Of a stretch of DNA of 64,000 nucleotides, positions 12,030 to 24,245 are shown one piece after another. Source of the DNA: Strobilurus pachycystidiatus (lineage: Eukaryota > Basidiomycota > Agaricomycetes > Agaricales > Physalacriaceae); contig JAHLMK010000018.1 of assembly GCA_019915135.1 (NCBI GenBank), positions 248,001-312,000 on the forward strand, given 5' to 3'. The translations under genes and the position numbers were made by a program. The notes under the pieces are model-generated. The model worked only from the letters and a program-made list of their open reading frames with translations, ran no database searches and was not told the origin of the DNA. The stretch's first letter is position 1. Each line of letters begins with the position of its first letter.

Positions 12030-13400
12030 TCATGGAATGGATGCAATGAGGACCTGATCATGATCAGCATTAGTGCTTGTTGGGAACGGGAGGACCCAAA
12101 GGACCAAGTACGTACCGCGGATGGTGTGAGACCGAGATCGCGCAGTGACTTTTCGAAATCAGACCGTGAAAATGCTTTCCTGGGGAAATGCATCGCGAAA
12201 GAGACCGTCTCGACATCGACACTGAGATTCTGGCCAGCTAGATACTCGGCGACTTCTCGTAGGGCTAATGCAGCATATCAAAAGGAGGCTGGAGTAATGG
12301 GGAAGAAGGACTTACGGGCGTCACTGGAGAGGGTCGTCGTGTATGGCTGACCACCAGAAGCCATCCGGATTTGTAGTCGTGTCTCCTTGAAATCCTTGCC
12401 CTTGACACCTGATGAAGAAGACGCAGCAGGGACAGTAGCAGGTGCTGGCGCTGAGAAACCGGAGTCAGGTATCGGCTGTCCATCGCGTATGGCCTTTTCC
12501 CTCGCGAACTTTTCAGCACGCGCTTTCTTGTCTGCCTCGATCTGTGCCTTAATTGCAGCACGCGCTTTCGCGTCTTCGATCTTGTCTATGTAAAGACTCG
12601 TCAAAGAGTGACCCGGCATACAAGAAAGTGCGCGTACCTCGCCTCTTCTGCTCTGCTTCCTTGATAGCCTCCTTCTGTCGCAATTCTTCCTTGATTTGGC
12701 CCATGTCCTGACATGAAGATAAGTTAATTGAGATACAAATGAAAGGTCAAGACGAACCTTGTTCTGCTTCCGCTTAATCTGTTCATTTGCCTTGTTCTCG
12801 TGTGCCTCTTCCACAGCTTTCCTGGCGCGTTTCTCCGCCATTTTCGTGCGAAGTTCCTCGAGCTTGGCCTTCTTTTCTTCCTCGGTGAGCGGTTTGATCT
12901 GGATGATGATCAGGATGGGAAGCCCAACGAAGAGGAAGGCGCGCACCTCTTCTGTGGACTCTTCAAACGCGGTATGGCCACTCTTCTCGGCGTGGAAGTT
13001 GGCGAGAGCCGTGTTGCGGAACGTTTTGCCGCATTCAGAGCATTTGATACTCTGTATTAGGACGAAATGAGAATCCGGGTGGAAGGAGCAAGTGCGGCGT
13101 ACCTTGGCCTCAAGATCAGCAAGGTTCGTGGCAGCATCTTCGTCATCATCGACGTCCATCGGCGCAGGCCCCGCCGTCTCCGAGACCGCGTCCATTTCCG
13201 GTACAGGCTTGCCCTCGTTTTCCAGAATGTGATCCATGGCCGGCTGCAGTCCACGGTTGCCAGTGGCCTTCAGGGCCCCTGCATGGCGCCACGGTGGATC
13301 AGCCTTTAAGTGTATACGACAAAGTCAAGTGTTGCTAACATTGGACGCGCGCAGCATCAAAGCCCATACTCATTAGCGTGTCTTTGTCGCTGGGTGCCAT
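12030..13400 (-). CDS. UBA-C2H2-UBX protein (SAKS1/UBXN1-like)
   Basis: Eight exons give 331 residues: 13340-13400, 13103-13278, 12947-13051, about 12758-12898, 12638-12707, 12316-12585, 12116-12264, 12030-12053. Residues 4-45 form a UBA domain (LMSMGFDAARVQWALKATGN), which binds ubiquitin. A zinc finger follows with spacing CX2CX12HX5H (CSECGKTF...HAEKSGH). A Lys/Glu/Arg-rich coiled coil fills the middle. Residues 250-331 are a UBX domain ending LTPSAVLIASIP, with the FPR loop (HFPRKAF) that inserts into the p97/Cdc48 N domain. The expected role is as a ubiquitin-binding Cdc48 cofactor in cytosolic protein turnover. The gene is divergent from the NOPCHAP1-like gene, 241 bp away. Confidence 0.87.
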
Positions 13401-13641
13401 ACTGTCGTCTTTGGTTGCTGTAGTAGAAGGGAGAGACTTGGATGATGAAGGTCAAGGGTAGAGTGCGTAAGTGTCAATGGTCACGTAACGCAGAAATTGG
13501 AAGTCGCGTCGGGGCGGGCCGAATATTTCTTCTTTCGGACACCGCGATGTCAGCTTACCTAAGATTGTTACAGATAAGATAACGAATATTTTTGACTCTT
13601 CTTTAGATAACAGCATTTGCTAAACTCTCCTCCTGACTGTC

Positions 13642-14383
13642 ATGAGCAACGACCAAGAACGTGCTCCCGTTCGCCAGGTGCTTGAGTTCGAGGATGAGGA
13701 TGCCCGTCATCAGCGTCTAGGTCAGTATGCTTGCTATACAGCTCTGGGACGCTTATTCAACAGCCTTTATAGAGGCGTTTATGCGCAAGCTAGACTCGAA
13801 CAGGCCACCGGTAGCCGCAACTAGCTCATTCAACTTGGGCGAGCGCAAGACGTTCCAAACGGAGCCACCGAGCGAACGTGCGTCTTTCAAGCCCCTTCGC
13901 ACTCTTCCGCTCAACCTCGTGTTCAGTGCTTGCCAGAGTGCAGTCCTTCCTTCCCCAAATGGAGGCCTCGAATGCTATACTTTCCCAACGCCTCGACGCT
14001 GACCCCAAGAGTGTCGACATTGAACATCTCACCGACGACATGGGCCAGTACATCGAGATGGTATGTCCAACCACCACCGCGTCCCACATGCGCCCATCTG
14101 ACCCTATACACAGGACCTTGGTCTTGGTGTATTCGAACAACGCTCCCCAAACGACGAACGCACCGACTTTGACATGGGCACCTCCTCTGATTCCGACTCG
14201 GAGGAAGAAGATGACTCGTCTGACACCGACTCGGACTCCTCCTCAGAAATCATCACCTCGCATTCCACCTCCCCCCGCATCATCAAGCCTCTCCCGAAGC
14301 GCAGTCTGTCTGGCAAGTCCCCGCAGATTGTTGTCCTGGGAGAACAGGAATTCCCAGCGTCCCCCAGGTCCGGTTCATTCTGA
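13642..14383 (+). CDS. NOPCHAP1/C12orf45-like protein (DUF4598)
   Basis: Four exons (13642-13720, 13773-13877, 13927-14060, 14114-14383) give 195 residues. The central part carries LLARVQSFLPQMEASN, then an acidic DPKSVDIEHL segment and the motif YIEMDLGLGVFE, split by an intron after YIEM. I associate this with the DUF4598 family, which includes human NOPCHAP1, a chaperone for box C/D snoRNP assembly. The tail is a Ser/Asp/Glu-rich tract (about residues 120-150) followed by a basic Ser/Pro end. The family call is from memory of short motifs, so it is moderate. All introns are GT-AG and 50-53 nt long. Confidence 0.58.
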
Positions 14384-14842
14384 TCTCATCACGATTTACG
14401 CTCCTCTCTCCTGATCCCCGTTGCGCTGACCCGGTTGATCTTTGTTTCATGTACTTTACCATGTATCTTTGTTGTACTTAGCATCTTTCGATATATAGCT
14501 CTCCTCTGTTCCCATCCTGCCTGTGACCCAGTCCTTTTCCCTAACAGGTTTTTTCTACCACCTCTCAAGCACGACACTACACTCTTCAGAACCTCGCGAC
14601 AAACTGCGGCGCGCGCGTCCCCGCCTTCGTACAAGGATGAAACCCGCTTCTCGGTACGGTCACCGTCTTTTGGCCGAGCTATCCGGAGTCAACTTTGCAG
14701 GTTCAAGCAAGTTCAATCTATTTGCCGTTAGTTTTTCTGATGCCCAATGCCTCTCATATTGATTTTATTTCGTGGGACTGAAAGTCCTCACACTACTGCC
14801 TGCCTAGAAGGGCCTTACTCCTTGGGATAAGATGTTCTGCGT
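14384..14842. other. Intergenic, nothing recognised
   Basis: Pyrimidine-rich sequence after the NOPCHAP1-like stop and before the dehydrogenase promoter. No coding frame with family motifs was found. Confidence 0.5.
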
Positions 14843-14848
14843 TATATA
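14843..14848 (+). promoter_or_regulatory. TATA-like box of the dehydrogenase gene
   Basis: TATATA lies 60 bp before the ATG at 14903 but only 21 bp before an in-frame ATG at 14864. A start site 25-40 bp downstream of the box would exclude the earlier ATG. This is one reason for choosing 14903. Confidence 0.4.
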
Positions 14849-14902
14849 GCGGCACTCCTGGCCATGGCATCGCTTCCTCACTTCCCTATCTTTCTGTCAA
14901 AC

Positions 14903-16089
14903 ATGTCTAAGGGTGTCGCCATTATCACTGGGTCAGCGCAAGGCATTGGCAAGGGCATCGCGATCCGTCTGGCCCAGGACGGCTACGATGTTGCTATCAA
15001 CGATATTCCGGGACCGGCAAAGAAGGCGAAGCTCGATGCTGTTGCCGCCGAAATCATCGCCCAGACGGGCCGACGTGTTTCGGTTCAGATTGCAGATGTG
15101 TCTGAGGAGGAGCAGGTGAAGGGGATGGTTGAGGATGTGGTCAAGACGCTTGGAGGTCTTGACGTCGTCAGTGACAGCTCGTAGTCTCTTCTAAAGGACT
15201 GCTGACGCGCAACTTCTAGATGATAGCAAACGCGGGGATCTGTATTCCTTGCACCCTCCTCAACAGTGGCGTATCACTTTCTTCATTGTGGGACTGGCTA
15301 ACAGGTCATGCTAGTCGATGTCGCCACATGGGACTTCCTCTTTCGCAACAACCTCCGTAGTATGATGCTCTGCTACAAGTACGCTGCAATCCAGATGATA
15401 GCGCAAGGAAGAGGTGGGCGTATTATCGGCGCATCTTCTCTGGCAGGCAAACGAGGCAAGTGCTTCACTATGGTGAAAAAGACAATCACTAATCATCACG
15501 ATCAGGCGGATCTGGCATGGGAATGTATGGTGCCACGAAGTTCGGTATCCGTGGTCTCACGCAGAGCGTTGGTGAGTTACGAGCGCTTAATTGCAAGGGC
15601 CGTACCTGACGGGTCTATACTAGCGATTGAGATGGGAGAACACAACATAACCGTCAATGCTTATGCGTGAGCATTCAAATCGCGAGACTTTGTGTCGCTT
15701 ACTGAGTATATGTAGACCAGGCATGTTCAATCATCCACATTGGTCCCACGCTGACCGTCAGCGAATGCAGGTCTCACGGAAACGGAAGCTTTGCACGAGG
15801 CGGAAGCTGCACAGGCCGGTATTGACGTCGAAGCGTTGTTCAAGAATCTGAAAGAACAATCGGCCCTAAAGCAAGTTGGGCAGGTCGAAGACATCGCAGG
15901 ACTCGTATCCTTCCTCGTTAGTAAGGACGCGCGCCTCATTACTGGTACGTTCTCTGCATTCTCGCACTGACAGACTCATCGAATAGTCGCTCTATGTAGG
16001 TCAGACTGTGAGTCTGTTGAACGAAAGCACCGGGTCCGTCTTAATTTACCCTGCAGATCACGGTTGATGGTGGTATCGATTTCAATTAG
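14903..16089 (+). CDS. Short-chain dehydrogenase/reductase (acetoin/diacetyl reductase-like)
   Basis: Classical SDR enzyme: NAD(P)-binding Rossmann fold, here with GSAQGIG (residues 10-16), ANAG, the catalytic Ser in GASS, YGATK (Tyr and Lys), VNAYAPG and an end TGQTITVDGG. The pattern resembles meso-butanediol/diacetyl reductases. Nine exons give exactly 259 residues: 14903-15166, 15220-15265, 15315-15455, 15506-15571, 15624-15666, 15716-15720, 15771-15944, 16000-16007, 16057-16089. Two exons are only 5 and 8 nt. The introns at 15456 and 15721 start with GC. The chosen splices restore the conserved GKRG, APG and TGQT motifs. The start ATG at 14903 gives the usual short N-terminus; 14864 is an alternative. 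It is convergent with the next gene. Confidence 0.85.
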
Positions 16090-16178
16090 AGAAGTACATG
16101 TATAGTAGTGGTGTACAATGAAGATGGGCCTACAGTTGCACGTCGTTCTTCCTCGATTCGTCGAGCTAAGAATGCAGG

Positions 16179-17874
16179 TCAATCGCAGCCTACCGTGTAT
16201 GTAATCGGACAGGGACCTACTGCTTGTACATCGCTCTCTGTATCTGTAGTCCTCGGAACGTGGAGACTCGAACGAGTAGTAGTTCCCTGGGTAGTGTGCT
16301 GTGTGTCCAGGCGGAAGTTTAAAGTCTGTAGGTTGACGCTGTCCTCCGTTGTATCCAAGCCGTCGTCAACGAGGATGATCTTGCCCTTCGTTCTCCCGGC
16401 GTTGAGTGTGGCAAGAAGGACATTAGCATATCTATGGCCTCACAAAGTTAGAGATCACCGAATTTTACGGTGCATCGAGATGACTTGCAGTTTTCCAATG
16501 ATGAATTCTCTGTAGATTAGTGACAGTAAGTAACCTTGACTCGGGAAGAGCTTATGCGACGCACAAAGCCAGGAATGTTCCGGTATCTGGGAGAGTGAGG
16601 TACATAATCAGCTCCCCGAGGACAACAAACGCGGTGATGGCGCCGGACTCGATGACATTGGTGATGAGTCTGTCAATGAGGGAATGTGTTTGCGAAAAGA
16701 GTGCCCTTCGACGCGTTCTAAGGAGCTGTACAGTCACGGTATGATTCTGCTCAATCACGCGCTACGAGTTACGGACACGAACAACGCACCAAGATGACCA
16801 TCGTCAGAGCGATCGCTGTATCGCAAATGACACCACTGATCAGCATGACCTGTGAGATGAACGGAAAGAATCAGAAGTTGGTTGTAAACTCAGAGTCACC
16901 GTTCAAACCTTGATTGTCTTTTCTAGGTCTCTAATGTTTGACAATGTGGGGGTCACATAGTTCTGGAGAGAAGTATGACCGACATGATCTGGAACATTGA
17001 ATGGGAGTATGCACCAGAACGGAGACCGCCCAGCCGGCAGCGCCGTGTAGCAGGCTGGTGGCGAAGATGAGGGCGGCAACTATACGAGCCGGAAGAGACT
17101 TTTCCAAGTACGTGATGCGTCTGGACGCAAATCATCGGGATAAGAATGACAAGTTTGGGCATTGAATCGGCACCTTGCGTAGTAGAACTGTACCAGCGTG
17201 GAGACTGTGGGGGGGGCAATCAAATCTCCCAAACTTGTACGTACTGAATGCATTACAAACCTAAAGCATCCAGACCGGGAATGAACGCAGAGATCCAAGG
17301 CGTGGTAAACCATGTTGCAGGATTCCCCCAGTTTTTTACTGCCGAGAGTAATAAGCACGGGTATCCCCCGGGCACCAGCGGAAACGCACCTAAGATAATC
17401 CACGACACGTCGGTCACCAACACGACTTGAACAGTTTGTATGGTGTTCACAGCTGCAACTGTACGATACGAGGCGACGGGAGGCGTGAGCTTCTGCGTCA
17501 TAAGCAAGCTAATGATACTCTGACGCACCGAGACATTTCGTGATTATCCTTGTTCTTTTGTATCGCTCAGAGTAGAACCAGTAATCTACACGCATAGCTT
17601 CAGGAGACGATGTCGGCTGCACAGTATAGCGTTCTTACATGTCTGCAAGGCCAAAGAACCGTACAGCATCCAGTCTAGGATGGTCCCGACCAGCTGCAAG
17701 CAAGCGATCGATGTCCCCAGTGAATTCCCAGTCTGTATCCAATGGATCTGCAACTAACCAGTGGGCCATTGCTGGAAACAATTAAATAGGAAGTTGTCTC
17801 AAGCAACGAGAAAGAAGGACTCACTAAGACAGGAAGGCCTTTGCAGCGGCATTGGGATCAGTATCAGTGCTCAT
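16179..17874 (-). CDS. DUF6534-type multi-span membrane protein
   Basis: Agaricomycete genomes carry many such seven-helix proteins of unknown function. Visible pieces in order: LVGTILDWMLYGSLALQTYYW (helix 1), TIQTVQVVLVTDVSWIILG (helix 2), GNPATWFTTPWISAFIP, TVSTLVQFYYARR-like segment, ARIVAALIFATSLLHGAAGW, VICDTAIALTMVIL, then the family signature RRALFSQTHSLIDRLITNVI with IESGAITAFV, and RYANVLLATLNAGR. The tail is polar and ends at the stop at 16179. At least eight short introns are needed. The N-terminal exon (ATG at 17874) does not join cleanly to helix 1, so the first exon boundary is unresolved. Function and ligand are unknown. Confidence 0.65.
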
Positions 17875-18584
17875 GGGCGAAGTCGGTTGGGAACATACAG
17901 AATGCGATGCATTTATACGGTATAGTGCAGGGAAGGGATATAGCGGGAACCGACGACGGCACCCCGAGGTCAGAGTATCTCCGATCGCAGACTCGGTGGT
18001 GGTGAAACGCAACAGAGGGTAGGAAGATGTCTGTAAGTAATTTAATTTGAAGCCTAGCTAAAAGGCTCTAACAGGACCTGGTTGGTGATCCCACCAGAGC
18101 AATCACTTTGGTCCTGGTTTGTCGACCCATGCCCTCCCTTGATTTTCGAGCGAAGGTCCGCGAAGATGATGATGGTAATAAAGAAGAATGGGTACGTGCC
18201 GACCGCGACTTTGCTAGATATCTTGAAGTTACAGCTCGCTGAGCTCGGCCTGACTCGTATCATTGCTGGAATGTGCTTGACCCCTGCTTGACCCTTGCCT
18301 GTCACTGTACCCCAAGTCACGGTAGTTGTTTACGGTCGAGAAGGGCAAAAGACGCATGTAATCATGGTTTCGGACCAGCAAGTGCTCGTCGTAGTGGTCG
18401 AATGTCCCTGAAGTTTCCGGATCCATGATTACAGTGTAAGTAGGTACATTATGCGTCAATAGATAAAAGCTAACGCAGGAAAGCAGAACAAGGTCGAAGT
18501 AAACCCAAAGACAACATAACAGTCCGTCCGAGGTATAGACTGAATCATGATATGTATAGCAAAAATGAATAGTAACATAATCAA
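17875..18584. other. Unresolved gap
   Basis: A minus-strand hydrophobic scrap (VGTYPFFFITIIIFADL at about 18130-18200) lies here, but no surrounding family motifs or convincing start and splice sites were found. It may be a relic of another membrane-protein gene or part of the DUF6534 gene's upstream exons. Confidence 0.35.
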
Positions 18585-21500
18585 TCAGGACCGCCAGGAC
18601 ATGGATGACCTTAGATTGGGAGATTGGGGAGGAGAATATGACTGAGAAGGTTGGGAGTTGTTCAGCGCCCCAGGGTTGTACAGCGGTACTGTCGGTAGCA
18701 GCTCAAAGACGTGTTGAGCTATAGCACGGTTCATCGAGCGTGGACCGGTCTCTGTGGCATTCATGACGGCATGGACTTGGGCGTCTTGCACCATATCCCC
18801 GTCGTCGACAGCGCCGTTGATTGGAGGGGTCGTCACAGGGCTATTCAGGTTGACACCTCGGCCGTCCCAGATGCATCGCACATCGTTTCCTGGTATGATC
18901 TGAACTAGTCTGCCGGTTTCTAACCGGCGAACTTCAATGAATCGACTGTCGAAGAGGAGAATGTAGGGCATGTGCAGGGCCACGCGATCAGCGGTTCCCT
19001 CCCATTCAACGGCTGTAGTGGTACGGTTAGGGTCACCATGCTTATCCACGAAAAGACCGAACTCTAGAAGGTCCCCCCATCAGATTAACGCAACGATGAT
19101 GAAGAGCAAAATTCTAACCGTCATAACACAACAGGAATTCGTCTTCGGCAGATCTGAACATTCCAATAGGACGACAAGAATCGCATCGTTTGGCGAGGGA
19201 AGTGTATTTGGCATCATCGGGTATTCGTGGAATCGTAACACTTTTGAATCTGCAAGACGTTACGGTCAGCTCAACCAGAGTATGACAAGGAAGAGGACTC
19301 GTCGTACTCGTTGAGATTCATGATCTCGAAGCCTTTGGCGCATAAGATGGCGATATTGGCCTTTAGGAAGATGAGGTCGAAGGACTCGGACGGTAAGAAG
19401 AAGTCCTGTGCAAAACCATAAGAAATGCGAAGAACAATTCACTGTACCACTTACTCGGTATATCCTAAACCACTCTGATTTCGCAGACTTGAAACCGAGA
19501 CGGGAACCGAAACCACCAGGTGCCTTGACACGCTCATTGATTTTGTCTCCTACCGGCTCCAAGACTCGGAATATACTCTCGAGCTTTTCGGGACCGTCAG
19601 CAGAGGAGGAAAAGAGGTAGAGTGAACGGACTCACTCCTTTCTTTTTCATGTACACAACAAGTGTCCGACCATTGAGAGTTCCAATGCTGAAGAAATGGA
19701 CATCCTTGGCACCGCTGAGCTTTTGAGGAACCTGTGAGGCGTGTGCCATAGTTGGACTAGACGGTACCAGGGCTTCGATATGATAGGCAAAGAGCGACTA
19801 AGATCTTCATGAGACACATTTGTGGGCAGCTTTAAGGCGACAAACCTTGTCCGCCAAGACGAGGAAAAGACCAAATTCTTCCAGCATAGCACATTGGGTC
19901 ACAAGTTTGAGATGGAGTACCCGCCGCATCGCTACGGGAAGATCAGCGTTGATAGACGAAAAGAGATTAGGAGAACGTACACTTCGGGTCATGCCTAAAC
20001 CCTATCCATACACCCTCAGCACAACCGATGGCGACTAAACCCCGCCCATCCGCTGTATTGAATGGAACCGAGCACGTCACTTTGCCCGTCAATGAATTCT
20101 CCTGATTCCAGGTAGGCGGCGAAGTCTGGCTGCCGAGCATAGACGGTATCAAGAACGTATCCGAGCTCAGCGTCTCGATCTCGAACACCTTGTTGGACTC
20201 CTGGACGACCTTCCGAATGACGAGCGCCTCCTCCAACTTTTGCTTCCACTCTGCCCGTGCCTGTGCGGATTCGGCGTAGAGTATGTACGGCCCGCCCATG
20301 CGCCCATTGTGATGTAATGTACAAGGGAAAACTGCACGAGAATCCGAGCTGCTTTCTGGAGATGAGACACCAGGAGTGCCGTTGGGACCTTCGTTGTGAC
20401 GATCGCCACGAAGTCCACGCAGCAGACCCGCACTTCGCTGTGTCGGTGGATCGGAGAAGTTGACTAGTGTCAATAGGTCCAATGGTGTAGGCTTCGTTGT
20501 GAATGAGAACGGCATGAACAAAGTGAAAGCGGAGAACGTACTCGGCGATTGACATAGTAGTACGTTACGCCGTCCTTTTCCTTCGGTTTGGTCAGGACGA
20601 CTGAAAAAATACGTCAAACGCCACGCAGAGACGCAGAATGCATTTGACTTACGATAGTTGTCGAACAGAAGAACGAAGAGTTCACTCCAACCATTCCATT
20701 CCAGACCACTATCCGGCTGTCGAAGCAATTTGCCAGAATGTATCAGGGACCGATTTTGGTCAAGTAGATCCATGTCCTGTCAAATCATCAACAATCAATA
20801 CTAGCCTACACCGGACAACCGGACAAGAAGAAGGAAGCGAACTTACAACCGTCTCTCCGTGCTTGAAGATCAAGTACGAGCTATACCGCCACAGCTCGAC
20901 CTTCGACTTTGCCGACACAACTCCCGGCTCCGTGTCCTTCCCAATAGACTTGATCACATCCAACACCTGCGGTATATCCTTCCTGTCATCGTGACCAGGC
21001 GGCGTCTCGTCCAGAATTCCCTTCAACAGCAACTCATACCGGAGCAACCGCGGGATCGGCCGGTTGATGAAGTTCTTCATGTCCAGTCGGTGTGCATCAG
21101 CGTGTCGAACGCATTGCTACACAACACTATCGTCAGCCGAGCTCCCAAGAAAGGGTAAAGGGAACCCACATCCACAAACGCCTTGAACTTCGGGTTGGTC
21201 GCCATCTCATTGTCGATCCTGTACGCCGCAATGGGGTAGTTGGGTATGTACTCCATGTACGCGTCCCTAAAGTGCAGTGCTGCGTCAAACATCGGCGCAG
21301 TGATGCTCCGGATGATGGGATGTTCGTCCCTCTGGATCTCGTGGAACTTTTCCACAAGCCGTCGATGGTGGTGCCCAAGCTCAGCAAAGTTATGGAACAC
21401 GTCGGTGATGAAGGTGTTGAGCTTGGATGGCTCGATGATGGGAGGATCCGCAGCGCGCAAAGGTTGTATGTACATCTACAGATCCATGTTATCAACGCGT

Positions 21501-24245
21501 AAACAAGAGGGTTAAGGCAAGCAACTCACAATCTCGATGTTCTCCAAGTCCTTGACATACGCCATCTCACCCTTGATAAGCTCAAAGATGATACTACGCG
21601 AGATGTCAATCAAATACCCTCAAAAGTAAGATAAAACTCACTTCTGTCGCTTCGCCTCCTCCTTCGACAAACTCTTCCGCACTTCCTGCGAAACCATATC
21701 ATGCCACTCCCACTTGCCGGGCGTGCCCTTGCCCATCGCGATCTGGAACGTCCTGAGCTGTGCAACTGACTGCAGACTCTTAATGGCCTCGATGGCCTCC
21801 ATCAGATAGTCCGCATCCGGGTTCCCCTGCGCCGTCTCGTGGTATATCGCCTCGAGAAAGACGGGATACTTCTGCAGATGCTCTGACGGTCGATTCAGGA
21901 AGTGCTTTAGGTTGAGGTAGATGTTCTCGCCGCCCTCCTTTGTTGTATGTCTTGCGCATTGCTGGAAAGATGAACATAAGACGTCTTAACCTTGAAAGAG
22001 AGGTGCGAACAAACCTCGAAGAACCGCCTCAGCTCAGGGTTGTTGTCCTCCTCTTCCTTGAGCCTCTTCTCCGCCAAAGGATAGTGCCCAATATAGATCG
22101 GGTACGCCAACCTAAACTCCGTCGCCGCCTCCAAAAACACATCCCCAATCCGCTGGATGACATACTGCTGCTCCCTCTGCCGCACGTACATCACCTCCAA
22201 CAACCGCCGATTGCACTCCCGCAAATCTAGAATGTTCCCAAACACCGCATCAATGAAGTCCTCCAGCTTCGACGGCGGCGAGATGATCGGCGGGCTCGCG
22301 CGCCGCAGAGGCCGTATGAAGTCGTTCTCTACGGTGTCGAGGTCCTGCAGGTACTGGTCCTCCTTGTTGATGATCTTGTGGATGATCGTCTGGCGATTAA
22401 TTTCGCTCTGTGGGAGCGTTTTCAAGACCTCCTCCGGGACGGTTGTTGGCCAATCAGGTTTCTCCTCATTAGGCGCCTGCTCAGCAGGGCCATGGCTGAC
22501 GGGACCGAGGATAGACGTTCCTCGTCGCGGACATGAGTAGGAGTAGCATGGTGCCTCGTCCACACAAGTAGCAACGTAGCACTTGGTGAGCATCGTCACG
22601 ACTCCCGTGGGCAGCTCCTCGCTCACTGGTGGCGCGTCCGACGAACCCTCGCGGTCATCCAAGAACATGAACACATCCTCCACCCCATCCTGCAACACAC
22701 GACCGCCCCATTCGACTTCGTAAAAGTAGAGTTGGCTCTGTAAACTTCGGGCGACTTGTAGCGCCGCGCGGCGATCGTTTGTTGACATGCGTAGGTTGAT
22801 GGCGAGCTCCCGTTGTATGAGCGACTGGATCGTGGACACGATGTCCTTACCCGTGAAGGCTCGTGGATAGGGTATGCTGCCTTTGACATGTGTTCCTCTC
22901 GGGACCTTGTCCTTGAGCTGCACGGCAAGATGGGAAAGGAGAGAGAAGTTGACGAAGTTTTCCTCGCCCTCGTCCTCATCCTCCCAGTACTCTCCTGTAT
23001 CATCGGCATCGTAGTCCTGGGAATGAGAATAGTTGGCAATGTCGCGAAGCATCTCGCTGGGTCGCCGAATGACATTGCTGGGCCCGGCGTCCAAGTACTG
23101 ATCTGTGGGGCTGAGCGGTTCGGGGTGAGGAACGTAGTAGACTTTGGGAGGAGGAGGAGGAGGTGCAAAGGGGGCGGGGGCGGGGACGGAAGATGAAGAT
23201 GAAGCAGAAACTCGATAGTCCAAAGAAGTCGCACCATTACGGGAGTCGGTGTCAAAATAGTCCGCTGGTTCCGAGTTGAGCATGTAGCTAGGCCCAGGAT
23301 CTGGCTGCGAGCTGGCATACGACTCGTATCGGCCATGAGCAGCGTACTGGTCGTGGATATGGTCGCCACTGGGCTGCCTGTTGACCGTCGAGACAGGTAC
23401 ATCGAGGCCGTTGTGGGGTTGGAGGTGTTCACGACGCGAATCGTGGCTGCGGAGGGAATCCCGGTCGTAAGTGGAAGTCTCGTACACTGGTTCCCACACT
23501 GGCTCGTGCCGTGAGCTGGAGCTGGTCGGCCTGGGAGACGCCGGGAGGCCTGCACCACGGGGGGGTTCGGGCAGGCGCCTATTACTCGCGCTGCGCTGAG
23601 CCTGATTTCCCGTGGCTTTCCGTAGCAGATCGCTGTTCGTGGACGAGTATGATTCATGGCGCGCATCTCCGCTAGAGTCGCTCTGGCGGTGGCCGTGCGT
23701 GGGCCGAGCGTCGTAGACCTCTGGCTCCGGCATGGTGATGGAAGGGGAATGCAGTCCGGGCGTGGGTGGCAGTCTGCGAGCACCGCCATTGGTGCTGGCA
23801 TTTGCAGGCAATGGTGATGGCGTGTTCCGCTGAGGACGTGATGCTGAAACGGGCAGATTGTACGGCGCTGGCTCTGCGGTTAGCCCCAAATAACACATCG
23901 CCGAACGGAAACTCAACGCACTGTTCGATTCGTATCTTCGATCATTGCTCGCTGGTATGGGCGACGCCGTCTTGCGCGCTACCTTGGCTGTCTGCAGCAC
24001 TATTGGAGACGGTCAGAGCAGCCCCCCGCATCAAGGAGCAGCCACGTACTGGGCATCTTCGAAGGGTAGTCACGGTCATTGTCCTCGCCATATACGCTGT
24101 ATATCGTGTCAATGTCCTTGTCCGTCGAGATAGCCGACGACGGTGGATCTTCCGTCGCGAATCCCGCCCACACTTGCTCGTACAACTGCTGCAGATCCTG
24201 GTCGATGGGCGAGCTCGAGCGCTGTCTCGCCTTCGAGGACGACAT
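18585..24245 (-). CDS. Rho guanine nucleotide exchange factor, Rom2-like, two DH domains
   Basis: This family activates Rho1 at the plasma membrane in the cell-wall integrity pathway. Fifteen exons sum to 1639 residues: 24050-24245, 22015-23999, 21642-21961, 21530-21593, 21170-21475, 20847-21116, 20653-20776, 20542-20600, 19981-20491, 19846-19931, 19636-19797, 19455-19583, 19308-19405, 19119-19249, 18585-19063. Order: disordered N-terminus, DEP (about 410-515), DH1 (about 590-800; helix LKHFLNRPSEHLQKYP), DH2 (about 836-1045; FINRPIPRLLRYELLLKGIL), PH (about 1060-1215) and CNH (about 1225-1600; RPIGMFRSAEDEFLLCYDEFG, then HMPYILLFD). Known Rom2/Rgf1-type proteins, as I recall them, have one DH. 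The start is the ATG at 24245 (MSSSKARQRSSSP). Confidence 0.9.

Noticed and set aside
14864..14902. Earlier start codon for the dehydrogenase
   Set aside because: The ATG at 14864 is only 21 bp after the TATA-like box and adds 13 residues before the usual family start. It remains possible but less likely.
22623..23801. 392-codon minus-strand frame overlapping the Rho GEF N-terminus
   Set aside because: It lies out of frame with the GEF on the same strand and contains only Ser/Thr/Pro/Arg low complexity; the GEF frame explains the region.
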